Assembly (NCBI GenBank): GCA_014281115.1
Contig: JACONQ010000015.1
Coordinates: 744,001-808,000 of the forward strand
Direction: 5' to 3'
From: Laburnicola sp. R22_1
Lineage: Eukaryota > Ascomycota > Dothideomycetes > Pleosporales > Didymosphaeriaceae
DNA length: 64,000 nt
Shown here: piece by piece, positions 1 through 11,000 of the stretch
Layout: the number at the start of each line of letters is the position of its first letter
Numbering within the stretch: position 1 is the first letter of the stretch
Notes under the pieces: model-generated
Database searches by the model: none
Told to the model about the DNA's origin: nothing
What the model saw: only the letters and a program-made list of their open reading frames with translations
Position numbers and translations under genes: made by a program

Positions 1-1329
1 AGGCAACCGAATCCGACGAACGGAATACATCCATTACATCCGTACATACATACAACAACAATCCTTTCAGCCATCAATTCTCTCCCAGAAGAACAAGGGT
101 TTTCCGCGCTGTGCATGCTCAAGGGTCTCAACTGTTACGCCCAAGTCACAAAGATACAATTGACTACAGCGCATGGGCAAGCAGTAAGATTGCTGGCCTG
201 GACTTTTAAAAGCTTTCACTGCCCGGATATTGTCGAGACTGCCGCTGATAAAGTTGGAGAAGACTTTCCATATGCTGCATAGACACGAGTTTGCTTTTTT
301 TACATACCTGGAGCTCATCCCACTCGTTGTACGGAGGAACGTCGTATTTATCACAGTTCTCAAATTCAAAAACGTTACAACATGCTAAAACTGTAGGGGT
401 CTTTTAAACTCTATTAACGCACCTACTCTAAATCATTTCTCGACAACAATGCCCTCCGAGAAGAAAACCATTCGCAATATCCAGCCAGACTTATGGTCAA
501 AATATCATGACTCGAGTGGACTCCATTCTAGCTCGCTAATTGTGGTAGCTGTCCTGCTCATCGCTAGGCTCGTTATCTTCCCAATTTGAATGGGTTGGAG
601 AAGCGCGAGGACAAGGGGTGACTGGAGTCCAGATGATGGAGAGGACCTTAGGGGGAAGGGAAATGAAAAAGGTCAAGACAAAGGCAAGAATAGAGCGGCC
701 AACACCATACAGTTAAGCACTGTCGTAGAGCCACAACAATCCCAAGAGCATGACGGCAAGCTAAGGTTAAGCCTGCACCCAGATATCCCTCCAACTCGAC
801 TACAATCTTGAAGCATGCTGCCAATCGGAATATCATCCAGGGGTACATGTAGTTCTCCCTCAACTCCCTCAAGGTCTACCCTGTTCTTAGTCGTTGGTTG
901 GCGGTAAAGAAATACCACCGTGAACGATATTGTAATTAGGATGCATAGTAGGTGATCGTCCAATGCTTGATAAAACATAAGCAACCTTGACGAGTTTTGG
1001 CTTAGCGCATACATCAGTGTGGCCATCGGCTGCTACATTGCACATCACTCTCAACATATCTTCAATTTTGCTGGATCGCGGAAAAAGCATGGAAATGTCG
1101 AGCTTCTGAATAATGGGTTCGGTGAGCGGATAAGTTGGCAGAATTACCTAGAGTGTACATATACACGACCACGCTTACCAAATCCGGTAAGTCAACTATG
1201 AGTCGACATGAGCCAGTAACACAAACACTTCATCTCACCCCGCTGACAGGAAATCCATAAACCCAGCATCACCAAACCATATAAAACCCTCGCTCACACC
1301 CCTCAACAACCATCCACCACACCCCCAAA
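1..1329. other. Intergenic stretch, no supportable gene
   Basis: Only short overlapping open frames of 60-117 codons occur on both strands, and none shows a recognisable domain or a coherent intron chain. A C-rich leader precedes the next gene, whose start lies in the context ccccaaaATGAC. Confidence 0.6.
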
Positions 1330-2565
1330 ATGACATACACGTATCCCACCATCCCACTCACCTCTCCCCTCCCCTATACCCCCCTCCCCCCAACCGCAAC
1401 AACCACCCCTCTCCCCCCATCCCTCACCTCCCCACCCCCACCAACGCCCAACTCCAAATCCATCTTCGCCTTCTGGAACACAGGCATCCACACACTTCCC
1501 CCCTACCTCCTCCGTAACATCCTCGCCTGGCACCGCCGCTACACCCCCCTCGGCTGGACAATCTACATCTTCGACAACGTCCCAGACTCCCCACTCAACA
1601 TCGCCCACTACATCGACACGACCTCTCCCGCCGTCGTGCCCGATGCGTTCCGCGCCGGCACGCTAACCGGCACCTACGCCGCGCAACACACCTCCGACCT
1701 GGTGCGATTCCCGCTCCTGCTAAAATACGGAGGCGTCTACCTAGACGTCGGGGTCCTCCTATTCGGCGACCTAGACGACCTTTGGACACGCCACATCGCC
1801 AACCCCGCTTCACCGTTCGACTTCGCAGGCTTCACAATGGGCGACGCACCGGAGATATCCGCCGTGAATTTCGCGCTGATAAGCAGCGTTGACAACGCGC
1901 TGGTGCGGCGCGCGCATCATATTTTCCTGCAGCTGTGGGCGGGGAAAACGGACACCAAGGGCGCCAGTCGGCATCCGCTTGTGCGCCATGTGCCGCTCAT
2001 GCGGGTGCCGCAGGAGGTTGTGGTCGAGGTTGCGGGCGCGGAGAAGATGGTGATTGACGATGAGGCGATGACGGATTATGCGGTGCAGATTCAGTGTCTT
2101 GGGGCTGCGCAGCGGTGGGTGGATGAGGAGGGGGGTTGGGATGGACCGCGCTATGTCAGGGAGAGGTGTTGGCTGTATAGTATGATTGATGCGGCGTATG
2201 TGCATGAGACGATGACGAATTGGACGAGTAAGAGGCAGTTTGATTTGTTTTGCTTGGAGTTGCCGAAGGCGGGGGAGGAGGAGACCGAGGAGCAGGCGTT
2301 GGCGAGGGGAATTGTGGAGAAGGCGGTGGCTGGGAGTTGGTGTTTGAAGTTGGGGCATGGGTTTTCGGCGAAGTTGTTTGGGGCGGATACGTTGGGGATG
2401 TTGTGGAGGAAGAATGATGGGGCGGATTGTAAGGAGGGGACGTATGCGGGGTGGTTGAGGTGGGCGGAGGTGAATTGCAGGCAGGATGTTGCGCCGAAGC
2501 CGTTGGAGATTCCACCGTACGAGCCTACCACGAGAGGGCGGTTGACAGAGGGGGTTCGGTCATAA
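1330..2565 (+). CDS. Capsule-type glycosyltransferase (DXD sugar-binding, Caps_synth family)
   Basis: Single-exon gene of 411 aa. After a Pro/Thr-rich N-terminus (about residues 1-40) comes a type-A glycosyltransferase core: FAFWNTG near residue 46, then GGVYLDVGVLLFGDLDDLW near 135-155, which holds the metal and sugar-nucleotide binding aspartates. Fungal proteins annotated as capsule polysaccharide biosynthesis proteins typically carry this GG-x-x-x-DVG form rather than a strict DxD. Its expected role is transfer of a nucleotide-activated sugar to a glycan or other acceptor, probably in the secretory pathway, although I see no signal peptide or membrane anchor. The first half is strongly C-biased at third positions and the second half G-biased, an unusual skew within one gene. 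Family call fairly sure; substrate unknown. Confidence 0.8.
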   Translation: MTYTYPTIPLTSPLPYTPLPPTATTTPLPPSLTSPPPPTPNSKSIFAFWNTGIHTLPPYLLRNILAWHRRYTPLGWTIYIFDNVPDSPLNIAHYIDTTSPAVVPDAFRAGTLTGTYAAQHTSDLVRFPLLLKYGGVYLDVGVLLFGDLDDLWTRHIANPASPFDFAGFTMGDAPEISAVNFALISSVDNALVRRAHHIFLQLWAGKTDTKGASRHPLVRHVPLMRVPQEVVVEVAGAEKMVIDDEAMTDYAVQIQCLGAAQRWVDEEGGWDGPRYVRERCWLYSMIDAAYVHETMTNWTSKRQFDLFCLELPKAGEEETEEQALARGIVEKAVAGSWCLKLGHGFSAKLFGADTLGMLWRKNDGADCKEGTYAGWLRWAEVNCRQDVAPKPLEIPPYEPTTRGRLTEGVRS

Positions 2566-2806
2566 CTGTGCTTCGCTGTCATATGCGGCGACAAATAGAT
2601 AGAAATAGACTTCCATCAAGACGATGAAGAGTCCACATGATGGTGCGAGATGGCTATCGCGCAGTTCCAAGAACAAGCGAAAGGTGACTGCTCCGACTAC
2701 AAAGCATAGCACATTCTGTGTCATCGCGGCCGCCTGACGGTAAATAGTCACAAAGCGATGAAGTTCACCATGTAGCCCTTAGGGTGCTAGGAAAGCCATC
2801 CAATTG

Positions 2807-3082
2807 TCAGTGCAGAATCTTGCAAAGTAATTTCATGGCGACTGGGTCATCATCGGGAAGAGGTACCTCGCGAGGAGCACCGGGCGATAGCTCCTGACCT
2901 TGGACGAAGCGACCGTTGAACATGGCATCAAAGACCGACGAGGCCTCGCTGAGAGCGGCGGAAGATACGAGAAGCTCGAGCGCGGGTTTGTCTTTTCCTC
3001 CAAGCTTCAGAAGAACGTCACCTCGCTTGGCAACTTGCAGTTTCTCCGCCATCTCGACGTCTGGCGCGGGCGAGTCGGCCAT
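2807..3082 (-). pseudogene. Truncated BTB/POZ domain fragment
   Basis: Open frame of 91 aa starting MADSPAPDVEMAEKLQ. It matches the first two thirds of a fungal BTB/POZ domain: GDVLLKLGGKD, VSSAALSEASSVFDAMFNGRF, then LPDDDPVAMKLLCKILH. Complete fungal BTB proteins continue for at least another 100 residues, but here a TGA follows the last His. I found no credible donor/acceptor pair that extends the frame in the next 200 bases. BTB proteins usually act as protein-interaction modules, often as cullin-3 adaptors. Either the gene is a remnant or an intron has been missed. Confidence 0.55.
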
Positions 3083-4723
3083 GGTGAGATCTACGACGTG
3101 GAGTTAGCTTGAATCAAAGAAGTATGTACGGGAGCGTACCGCGCGACAGTTTAGGGCGACTCTGCACGCTTGTACTAGGTCTGGGTTGAGGGTGAGGGTG
3201 TCGTAGCAGAGGTTGTATTTGGAATAAATAGCCGGGCTTGAGGTGACACGCGAAAGACTGTTGTTGGCCATACAAACCAGCAAATCGATGTAGATGTAGC
3301 TGAATCACGTCAAGATTCGGTAAATGCGTCGCAATCGCTAATTGCTTTCTGCTTCCAGGTGTACATGTCGTGAAACCCGTCGTTGTAGGAGGACCAGCAG
3401 TACATGGCTATGAGCTGAAGGTAAGCTTTGACGCTTCAGGATAATGTGTGTTTAGGACGCTTCTGGAGAACATTGGCCAAGATTTTGAGATTCACAGATG
3501 TTGGGCCTGCTCCGTGTCGGGATGGTAAAGGTTCATGGTAGAAAATCAGTTGGATGCTGCTCAGTAAAAGGACAAAAGGACAGTAATACACGCGTCAAAG
3601 AAGCCGACGCGACGCTAGCCGAGCAATCTGGCGGGAGGTCGAGGATAGATGCGGCAAACATGGCCCTGGAGATGGCGCGGGCTTCGGACTTCTTATGGAA
3701 GCTGCGACTACAGAAGCTGCAAGAGCTGCCCTCGTATCTAACCGCATCAAGTAGACCGTGAGGGGCAGGGACGATGCATGTCACGATGCAGCTCCCCAGT
3801 TCCACGACCGACCCGAGCCATCTCCTCCTCGGCCGAATCTCGCCCGCACTTCCAGCGACAGCCCCGCGACACGGCCGAGTTTCCACGGCGCAGCTATGGA
3901 GATACGTCGCACCCGCACTCTGGCGAAACTGGACCGCTTGCGCCCCGCTGAGCCCCATCGCTCCCTGTCAGATTCTCTCTATCGTGCATGGTTGGTCTTG
4001 GGGCGGACATGGCTTGCTCCATCTCCATGTAGCCATCCGTTCCAGACGAAGCCATGCTCAGCCTCCGAGATGCCTTTACGATGAGATGCAACTCCAAACG
4101 CCCGTCTCCTTGTATGAGCGCATCTGACACACATGGTACCTCGATGTCTGCCGTGCCGCGTAGAGCTGGCCCTCTGAAGCTAGCCCGCCCCTCGACGCTG
4201 TCCAACCTGCAGATTGGGCCCGACGAGCCTTTGACGCCGTACCGCACCCACACTCCAGGAACAGGCACAGGGCAGCTCCGTGAAATAAGCGGGCAAGCAG
4301 GGTGCGCCGGCCGTCGTTCGCGTCTGGCCGCCGCGTAGCATCATTCGCTGCGACCCCGCACCGCCAGCCATCAGAAGGCATTTCCCAAAAGGCGACCGTG
4401 TTTCCCGCAATATCCACGGGCCACTTGGCCTGCAGAACGGCACTGCAAAAATGGAGTGGGGAAGCTAAGGTTGTGACCCCCAAATGACCGAATGGGGCGC
4501 CTGGACGCCGCGAAGCTGTGCTCTGTAGGGTATTTAAGTCCCCTTCGGTCCGTCCAAGGCCCTCATCCCATCAACGAAAACTCTTTTGTGCATAATCCTC
4601 AAGGATCCTCAAGGATTCCAAAACCTTTACGTCACGAACTACTGCGAGAGGTATGAGACGACGGCGGCTATATCCCAGGCCTGCAAGCTAACCCTGGCTG
4701 AATCAGATTCACGTAGGCTCTGC
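3083..4723. other. Intergenic stretch before formate dehydrogenase
   Basis: About 1.6 kb with many overlapping open frames on both strands (up to 141 codons) but no recognisable protein. Its last part is the promoter and leader of the formate dehydrogenase gene. Confidence 0.55.
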
Positions 4724-4732
4724 TTTATAAAG
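4724..4732 (+). promoter_or_regulatory. TATA-like box upstream of formate dehydrogenase
   Basis: TTTATAAAG lies about 42 bases before the ATG at 4774. A pyrimidine-rich stretch follows (cctctcttctctacttctcttcc is the character of it, split by purines), typical of highly expressed fungal genes. An alternative TATTTAA lies near 4531. Confidence 0.4.
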
Positions 4733-4773
4733 CGCACACGACCTCTCTTCTCTACTTCTCTTCCACAGTCAAA

Positions 4774-6275
4774 ATGGTATTTCTCCGCTCAGCTTCCCGG
4801 CTTGCACGCCCTGCCACCTCTCTCCTCTCCGCACGAGCCAGCCCACGACTCACTGCTGGAGCCTCCTTCCGTCAGCCGAATCCGATCCGAACGCTAACGG
4901 CGACTGCTACACAACAGGGCAAAGTACTCCTCGTACTGTACGATGTAGGTCAATTGCACCCCAATGCCTCGCAATGGACAGCTGACCATAGCAGGGCGGC
5001 ATCCACGCCGAGCAGGAGCCCCAGCTCCTAGGCACCACCGAGAACGAGCTGGGCATCAGGAAGTGGATCGAGGACCAGGGCCACACTCTTGTTACCACGT
5101 CGGACAAGGAGGGCGAGAACTCCAAGTTCGACCAGGAGCTCGTCGACGCCGAAGTCATCATCACCACGCCGTAAGTCGAAGCTACCCCGCACTGCGCTTC
5201 CGCTCCCGAGATTGCCCCGCAAACAAGTTCCCCGCATTGTCTCGCCCGAATATGGAAGACGCGTCAGCTAACAATTGATTCCCCAGCTTCCACCCCGGTT
5301 ACCTGACCGCTGAGCGTCTGGCAAAGGCGAAGAACCTCAAGATTGCCATCACGGCTGGTATCGGTTCCGACCACGTCGACCTCAATGCCGCAAACAAGAC
5401 CAATGGCGGAATCACCGTCGCTGAGGTCACGGGTTCCAACGTCGTGTCCGTCGCCGAGCATGTTGTCATGACCATCCTCACTCTCGTCCGTAACTTTGTG
5501 CCCGCCCACGAGCAGATCGCTGCCGGCGAGTGGAACGTCGCTGCTGTCGCCAAGAACGAGTATGACCTCGAGAACAAGGTCGTCGGTACCGTCGCCGTTG
5601 GCCGCATTGGCGAGCGTGTGCTCCGCCGTCTCAAGGCATTCGACTGCAAGGAGTTGCTCTACTTTGACTACCAGCCGCTTTCCGCCGAGAAGGAGAAGGA
5701 GATTGGCTGCCGACGTGTCGAGAGCCTCGAGGAGATGCTCGCACAGTGCGATGTTGTCACCATCAACTGCCCGCTCCACGAGAAGACCCGCGGTCTGTTC
5801 AACAAGGACCTCATCTCCAAGATGAAGAAGGGTGAGTCTGCCCAATTGTTTGCTTGTTTGATTCTGACTCGTCTAGGCTCATGGCTCATCAACACCGCCC
5901 GTGGCGCCATCGTCGTCAAGGAGGATGTTGCTGAAGCGCTCAAGAGTGGCCACCTCCGTGGATACGGTGGTGACGTCTGGTTCCCGCAACCCGCACCCAA
6001 GGACCACCCGCTCCGCTATGCCCAGAACCCATGGGGCGGAGGCAACGCCATGGTTCCCCACATGTCTGGTACTTCTATAGATGCCCAGAAGGTACGTCTC
6101 TTCTTCCTCAACCTTACTATAGCATCTGCTCACAGAATTCCAGCGATACGCCGACGGCACCAAGGCCATCCTCGACTCCTACTTCTCTGGCCGCCACGAC
6201 TATAGGCCCGAGGACCTCATCGTCCACAAGGGTGACTACGCAACCAAGGCCTACGGCCAGCGCGAGAAGAAATGA
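4774..6275 (+). CDS. FDH1: NAD-dependent formate dehydrogenase, mitochondrial
   Basis: Oxidises formate to CO2 with reduction of NAD+. Reconstructed as five exons: 4774-4944, 4995-5170, 5287-5831, 5877-6091 and 6144-6275, with all phases in agreement, giving 412 aa. The first ~45 residues ([18 protein letters not shown]...) are Arg/Ser/Ala-rich without acidic residues, a mitochondrial presequence. The catalytic domain begins VLLVLYDGG. A Rossmann NAD-binding loop is seen in [16 protein letters not shown], the catalytic Arg region in [13 protein letters not shown], and the active-site His region in [19 protein letters not shown]; the protein ends KAYGQREKK. Length fits the fungal aciA/FDH family. 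No other formate-pathway gene is adjacent. Single-frame reading gives only the central 253 residues, so the introns are essential. Confidence 0.93.
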
Positions 6276-6662
6276 GGGTTCTTTGTTGCATGATTCCCAC
6301 GTATATATTGTTCTACTAGTTCGGCATGGAGTCGCACGGGGTATTTTTCGGATGTTTTATCAAAACCAATCATCAATATTATCAGACGTCGTACGTACCG
6401 TCTAAGCCATGAGGTGATGAAGCTCGGGATGCAGATGGGTATCCCTCTACTTGAAAGAAGATTGTGTAGTATGAATCGGGCATTGGGTGTCTGCACAGTG
6501 CAGTGGATGCATGAATTCTCGTCGGATAGTTGACGCGTACATCACGTCGTAGCGGCCTGTTGGATGTTACCCAAAACTGATACGATTGTTTGTGAGGAAT
6601 ATGCAAAAAGGTGTAGATAGAGAGCACCGAACACCATAGGTTTATGCACAAATTCCCCTCCC
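6276..6662. other. Convergent 3' intergenic region
   Basis: Lies between the 3' ends of formate dehydrogenase and the minus-strand membrane-protein gene. AT content rises; I see no gene. Confidence 0.5.
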
Positions 6663-7249
6663 TCAATATCTTCGCGAAGTCGACAAGGACCGCCGTCGGC
6701 CGTCGTCCTCGTCCTCTCCATCACTCTCGTCTTTGAAGCCCTCCTCAAGCTCCCGGCTCAATCTACAATGCTCCTCCATGATACTCCGGCGCTGCTCCAG
6801 GGCCTCTCTCCTCGGCGCATCCACAGGATCAAAGCCGACCATATCCTCGCCCTCCTCGTCGTCGAACAGCTCGTCCTCATGGTGCTCTTCCCCGCTCCCG
6901 TCCACGACGACGCGTCTGCGCAGGGCCCAGCCCGAGGGGACGAAGAGGTTGTGCAGGGCGTCGGAGAGGCGCGTTCGCCAATTTGCGGTGCTCGAGGCGA
7001 CGCCGGCGGGCATGGGCAAGTACTGGCTGTAGCGGGTGCGGTGGCGGCGCACAAAGGGGATGATGGCGTGGGCGAGGGCGACGTACAGGAGGGCGGCGAG
7101 GAAGAGGGGGATGAGGAGGCTCTGGGGGAGGTGTAAGCGGGGGGGGGGGTGGGTGTTGGCTGGTTGGCTGGTTGGCCGGCTGTGTGCATGGGACGGGTCC
7201 AGCTGCTGGGCCATTCACTAACCTTGACTACGTGTGTGAAGGCCGCCAT
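6663..7249 (-). CDS. Small one-span membrane protein of unknown function
   Basis: Two exons: 7223-7249 encodes MAAFTHVVK, then intron 7122-7222 (GTTAGT...CCCCAG), then 6663-7121, giving 161 aa. This start is preferred over the longer single-exon reading from 7214 because that one would run through a Pro/His-rich intron with a C tract. The splice is phase 0 and puts a clean hydrophobic segment (SLLIPLFLAALLYVALAHA, residues 10-28) right after a short N-terminus. A basic patch (FVRRHRTRYSQYLP) follows, suggesting the C-terminus is cytosolic. The C-terminal third is very acidic (DELFDDEEGED) and ends in an Arg/Ser tail. I do not recognise the family. Confidence 0.7.
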
Positions 7250-8003
7250 GGTGGAGCGGCTGTGCGTTTGTTTGTGATGTCGGTCTACCTAGGTACTCTT
7301 GTGTGTGTACCGGATGCGTGTATCTTTTGCGGCGCCTCGGCGCTGCACGCGTGCCACGTCCGCGTACGTTCGCGATCACGTCCACGTCCACTGTCGCCAG
7401 GGCCCGTGACGTCGAGGAGAGGTGAGGTTCAAACAGAGTCGAGTTGGGGAGCGCAAGGTGCAGCGGCGGCGCGAGCAGGCCGGCGGAGGGCCAGGTCCAG
7501 CCGCAGCAGGCCGGCCTACGGTCCAAGCACGTTTCAGGGGCGCCTTTTCCACCGCGTCTCACGTCCCGAAGCGGAAGCATGGGAAAAGCATCCACGGTGC
7601 CCGTCTGCCCGCCCACGGCCACGAGACACGCGGTGCCGCGCCGTGCATAGCACATCCTAGCTGCGAGAGAGGCTTGCCCGTCCCATAGGACATGTCTGTG
7701 TTCTTGACCAGGAGTGCCCGCTAACGCTCGCCGCCGCCAGACCGCAACCGCGACCGGTAGCCCACGACACTCCTGATTCCTGCTATCCTATCTACACCAC
7801 AGTGAACCACGACCTGCTGCGCCCTCGCCCTCGCCCTCGCCCTCGCCCTCGCTCGCCCCACCCTCGACGTTTCAGGCGCCCCAGGCACACTGGCGGCCGA
7901 CGCCCAGCCCAGCCCAGCCCAGCGCGGGCACACGACGAGTGCAGCAGCACGACACGCTGCGAGACGCCGCCGCCGCACCGCACCGCACCGCACCGCATAG
8001 ACG
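7250..8003. other. Divergent promoter region of the membrane-protein and formin genes
   Basis: GC-rich 750 bp between divergent genes. It holds a CTACCTAGGTAC palindrome-like site (7285-7296) and a hexanucleotide repeat. A 162-codon frame at 7172-7660 has no recognisable features. Confidence 0.5.
7821..7852 (+). repeat. (GCCCTC)n hexanucleotide microsatellite
   Basis: About five tandem copies of a CCCTCG-type hexamer in the likely 5' leader of the formin gene. A second short run of caccg units lies at about 7975-7995. Confidence 0.85.
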
Positions 8004-11000
8004 ATGCCGCCCGGCACGTCGCAGGACACCAAGGACACCAAGGGCCGACAGTCCTCGGCGGGCAAGTTCTTCGGCCGCCGCCTGCACAAGGACAAGGACA
8101 AGGACAAAGAGAGGCCGAGCAATGACGCCCACCTCACGGCTCAGAGCCCGCCCGGGAGCGCCCACGGCTCGCAGTCGTCGCGACATTCGCACCGCCACTC
8201 GAGCTCCGTCGCCTCGGTAGACCGCCCGCTGTCCATGGGCCTGGAGCCCGGACTGGCCATGCAGGCGGGCGTCTACTCTTCCATCCCCTACGACCACTCG
8301 CCAGACGGCAGGACACCGCGCCCGACCAACGACGGCGCATCGCGATACGGCGCGCCACAGCCACACCACCTCGACAAGAGCGCCGCCGACTTTCACCAAT
8401 ATCCCGTGTTCGACCCGACCAAGATGCCGCAGAACGGCTACGCCAGCGCCGGGCCACCGCGTCCGCCGCCGCACGCATCCGGCACCACAATCGCCTCGAG
8501 CCAGCCAGGCGACAGAGGCGTGTCGATGCAGCAATGGGGCGACGGGCGGGGCAGCAATGGCTATCTTTCATATGCGGGTACCGACTCCTCTGCGAATACC
8601 CGCACCTCCTCCGACCAGGCGAGCGTCTACTCCAACGACTCCAAAACACGCAGTTCCAATGTCTACTACCCGCAGAACCCGTCTCAATTCACTTTCTCCT
8701 CTATCGGCTTGGATGCTGGTAGCCTCCTCCCCACCGCCGTAGGACTACCGCGCGATTCGCATCGCAACCTGCTGCACTCAAACCACCCCTCCGCTTTCTT
8801 ATCGACTACCTCTTTCGGACAAAATAGCAACAGCAACGCCATTCAAAGACCGCCGGACCATGTGGTGGAGCAGGAATTCATGAACTTGATGGTCAAAAGA
8901 GGGTGGAAGAGCTTGCCCGAGCAGGCCAGGCGGCAAATGGAAGCCTACAAAATAGACAAGAAGTGGACGCTGGTGCACCAGGACAAGCTGGCCGAGCTCA
9001 AGCACGAGGAGAGGAAGCGCCAGACACAGCGGAATACATACATTGGAGGCGGAAATCAGGACATCCTAATGAGAGCTGAAGAGGAGGGTTCCCCGGAATG
9101 GTATGTCAAGAAGGTCATGGACAACTCGATTACGATAAAGCAGATGTCGAGTTTGGAGATCAGTCTGCGTACGCAGCCTATTGCGTGGGTGCGGGGCTTC
9201 ATCGAGGCACAGGGGCAGATCGCGCTCACCAACGTGCTGGCCAAAATAAATCGCAGGAAAGGGCAAGGACCCGCGCCTCCAGCTAATTCGATGGCGCAAA
9301 AGGCCGAGAATGATACAGAGCGAGAATATGAGATCATCAAGTGCTTGAAAGCGCTGATGAACAACAAGTACGGCGCCGACAACGCGCTGAACCACCCATC
9401 CATCATCCAGGCCCTGGCTTCATCGCTCATCTCCTCGCGTTTGAACACACGAAAGATCGTGTCCGATGTCCTGACCTTCCTCTGCCACTGGGGCGACGGC
9501 GCTGGTCACGAGAAGGTTCTACAAGCTCTTGATGCTCTCAAGGTGCTGTATGGCGAGAATGGCCGCTTTGACGCTTGGATGCGTATTGTGGAAGTCACCG
9601 TCGATGGACGCGGCAAGATGGGCTCCCTGGTGGGCGCCTCAGATGAAGTTCGCAGTGGAGGAATTGGTGTGGAGAACCTGCTGATGGAATATGCCATCGC
9701 TACACTTTTTCTCATCAACATGGTCGTGGACGCCCCGGAAAGAGATCTGCAGCTGCGAATGCACATCCGCGCGCAATTTACAGGATGCGGCATCAAGCGC
9801 ATCTTCAAAAAGATGGAGGGTTTCCAGTACGATGTCATTGACAAGCAGATCGAACGGTACATGTCGAATGAAGCCATCGACTACGAGGACTACCTGGAGC
9901 GCGAGAACAACTCTATGGTGGACAGCGTCGAGGGCGAAGTCAAAGATCTCAACGACCCAATACAGATTGCCGATGCCATCTCAAGCAAGATCACCAACAC
10001 CCGGGCGGCGGACTATTTCGTATCGGCCATGCAGCATCTGCTGATCATTCGTGATACTGACGGCGAGGACCGCCTGAGAATGTTTCAACTTGTGGATGCG
10101 ATGCTTAGCTATGTTGCCATGGACCGTCGTTTACCAGATATGGACCTGAAGCAAAGTTTGAACTTTACTGTCCAGTCTTTGCTCGACAAACTATATACCG
10201 ACTCGGAAGCCCGACAGGTGCGAGACGAAGCGATCGAGGCCCGACAAATTGCCGATTCTGCCATTGCTGAACGCGACGACGCAAAAGCCCAGCTTGCGTT
10301 AGGCGCAGATGGCTTGGTGCAGAAGCTTCAGAAACAGCTTGCAGAACAAGAGAACATAATCGCCGTGCGGAGCAGGCAAATCGAACAGATGAAGTCTGAG
10401 CTAGCCGAGATACAGAGGGTACGGGCCCAGGAGCTACAGAGAAACGAGCTGGAAACGCGCGAGTTGTACTTGATGCTTAGGGATGCTCAAGACGTTGCAG
10501 CGTCAGCAGCTAAGAAGTCTGGAAAAGAAGGACTTGGTGCTAGTGACCCAGCGCAAATGCAGGGTATTTTGGACCGGGATAGGTTGATGAACAGACTCGA
10601 GATTCAGTTGCAGCGAGCGAAGACACAAGCAACTCTGGAAGGAAAAGCTCTTGGTCAGGTGCAACCGAGCGAGAAGTTGAGAGAGCTTCGAGAGAAGATG
10701 GAGGGCCAGGTCGACCAGGACTTTGACGGTGTAGATCCCAACTCCTTTGGTACATCAAGAGCAAAGAGCGGTATCGTGCGCAGGAAACCTGTCAGCGGTA
10801 ACGTCGACGGCGATGAAATGATGCCGGATGTGTATGAAGACGACGAAGACGAAGAGGAGGACGCCATCATCGAGAAACCTAGGCTGATACAGATGCACAA
10901 GCCCAAACTGAGTAATGCTCGCCCTCCTACTGACCTGCTAAATGAGATTGCGGCCAAAGTCAAGCCGTACGGCGACTCCGAAGCGGACGAGCAGGACGTT

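Noticed and set aside
673..1090. Two overlapping minus-strand frames that might be exons of one gene
   Set aside because: No splice pair gives a consistent frame and no motif is recognised.
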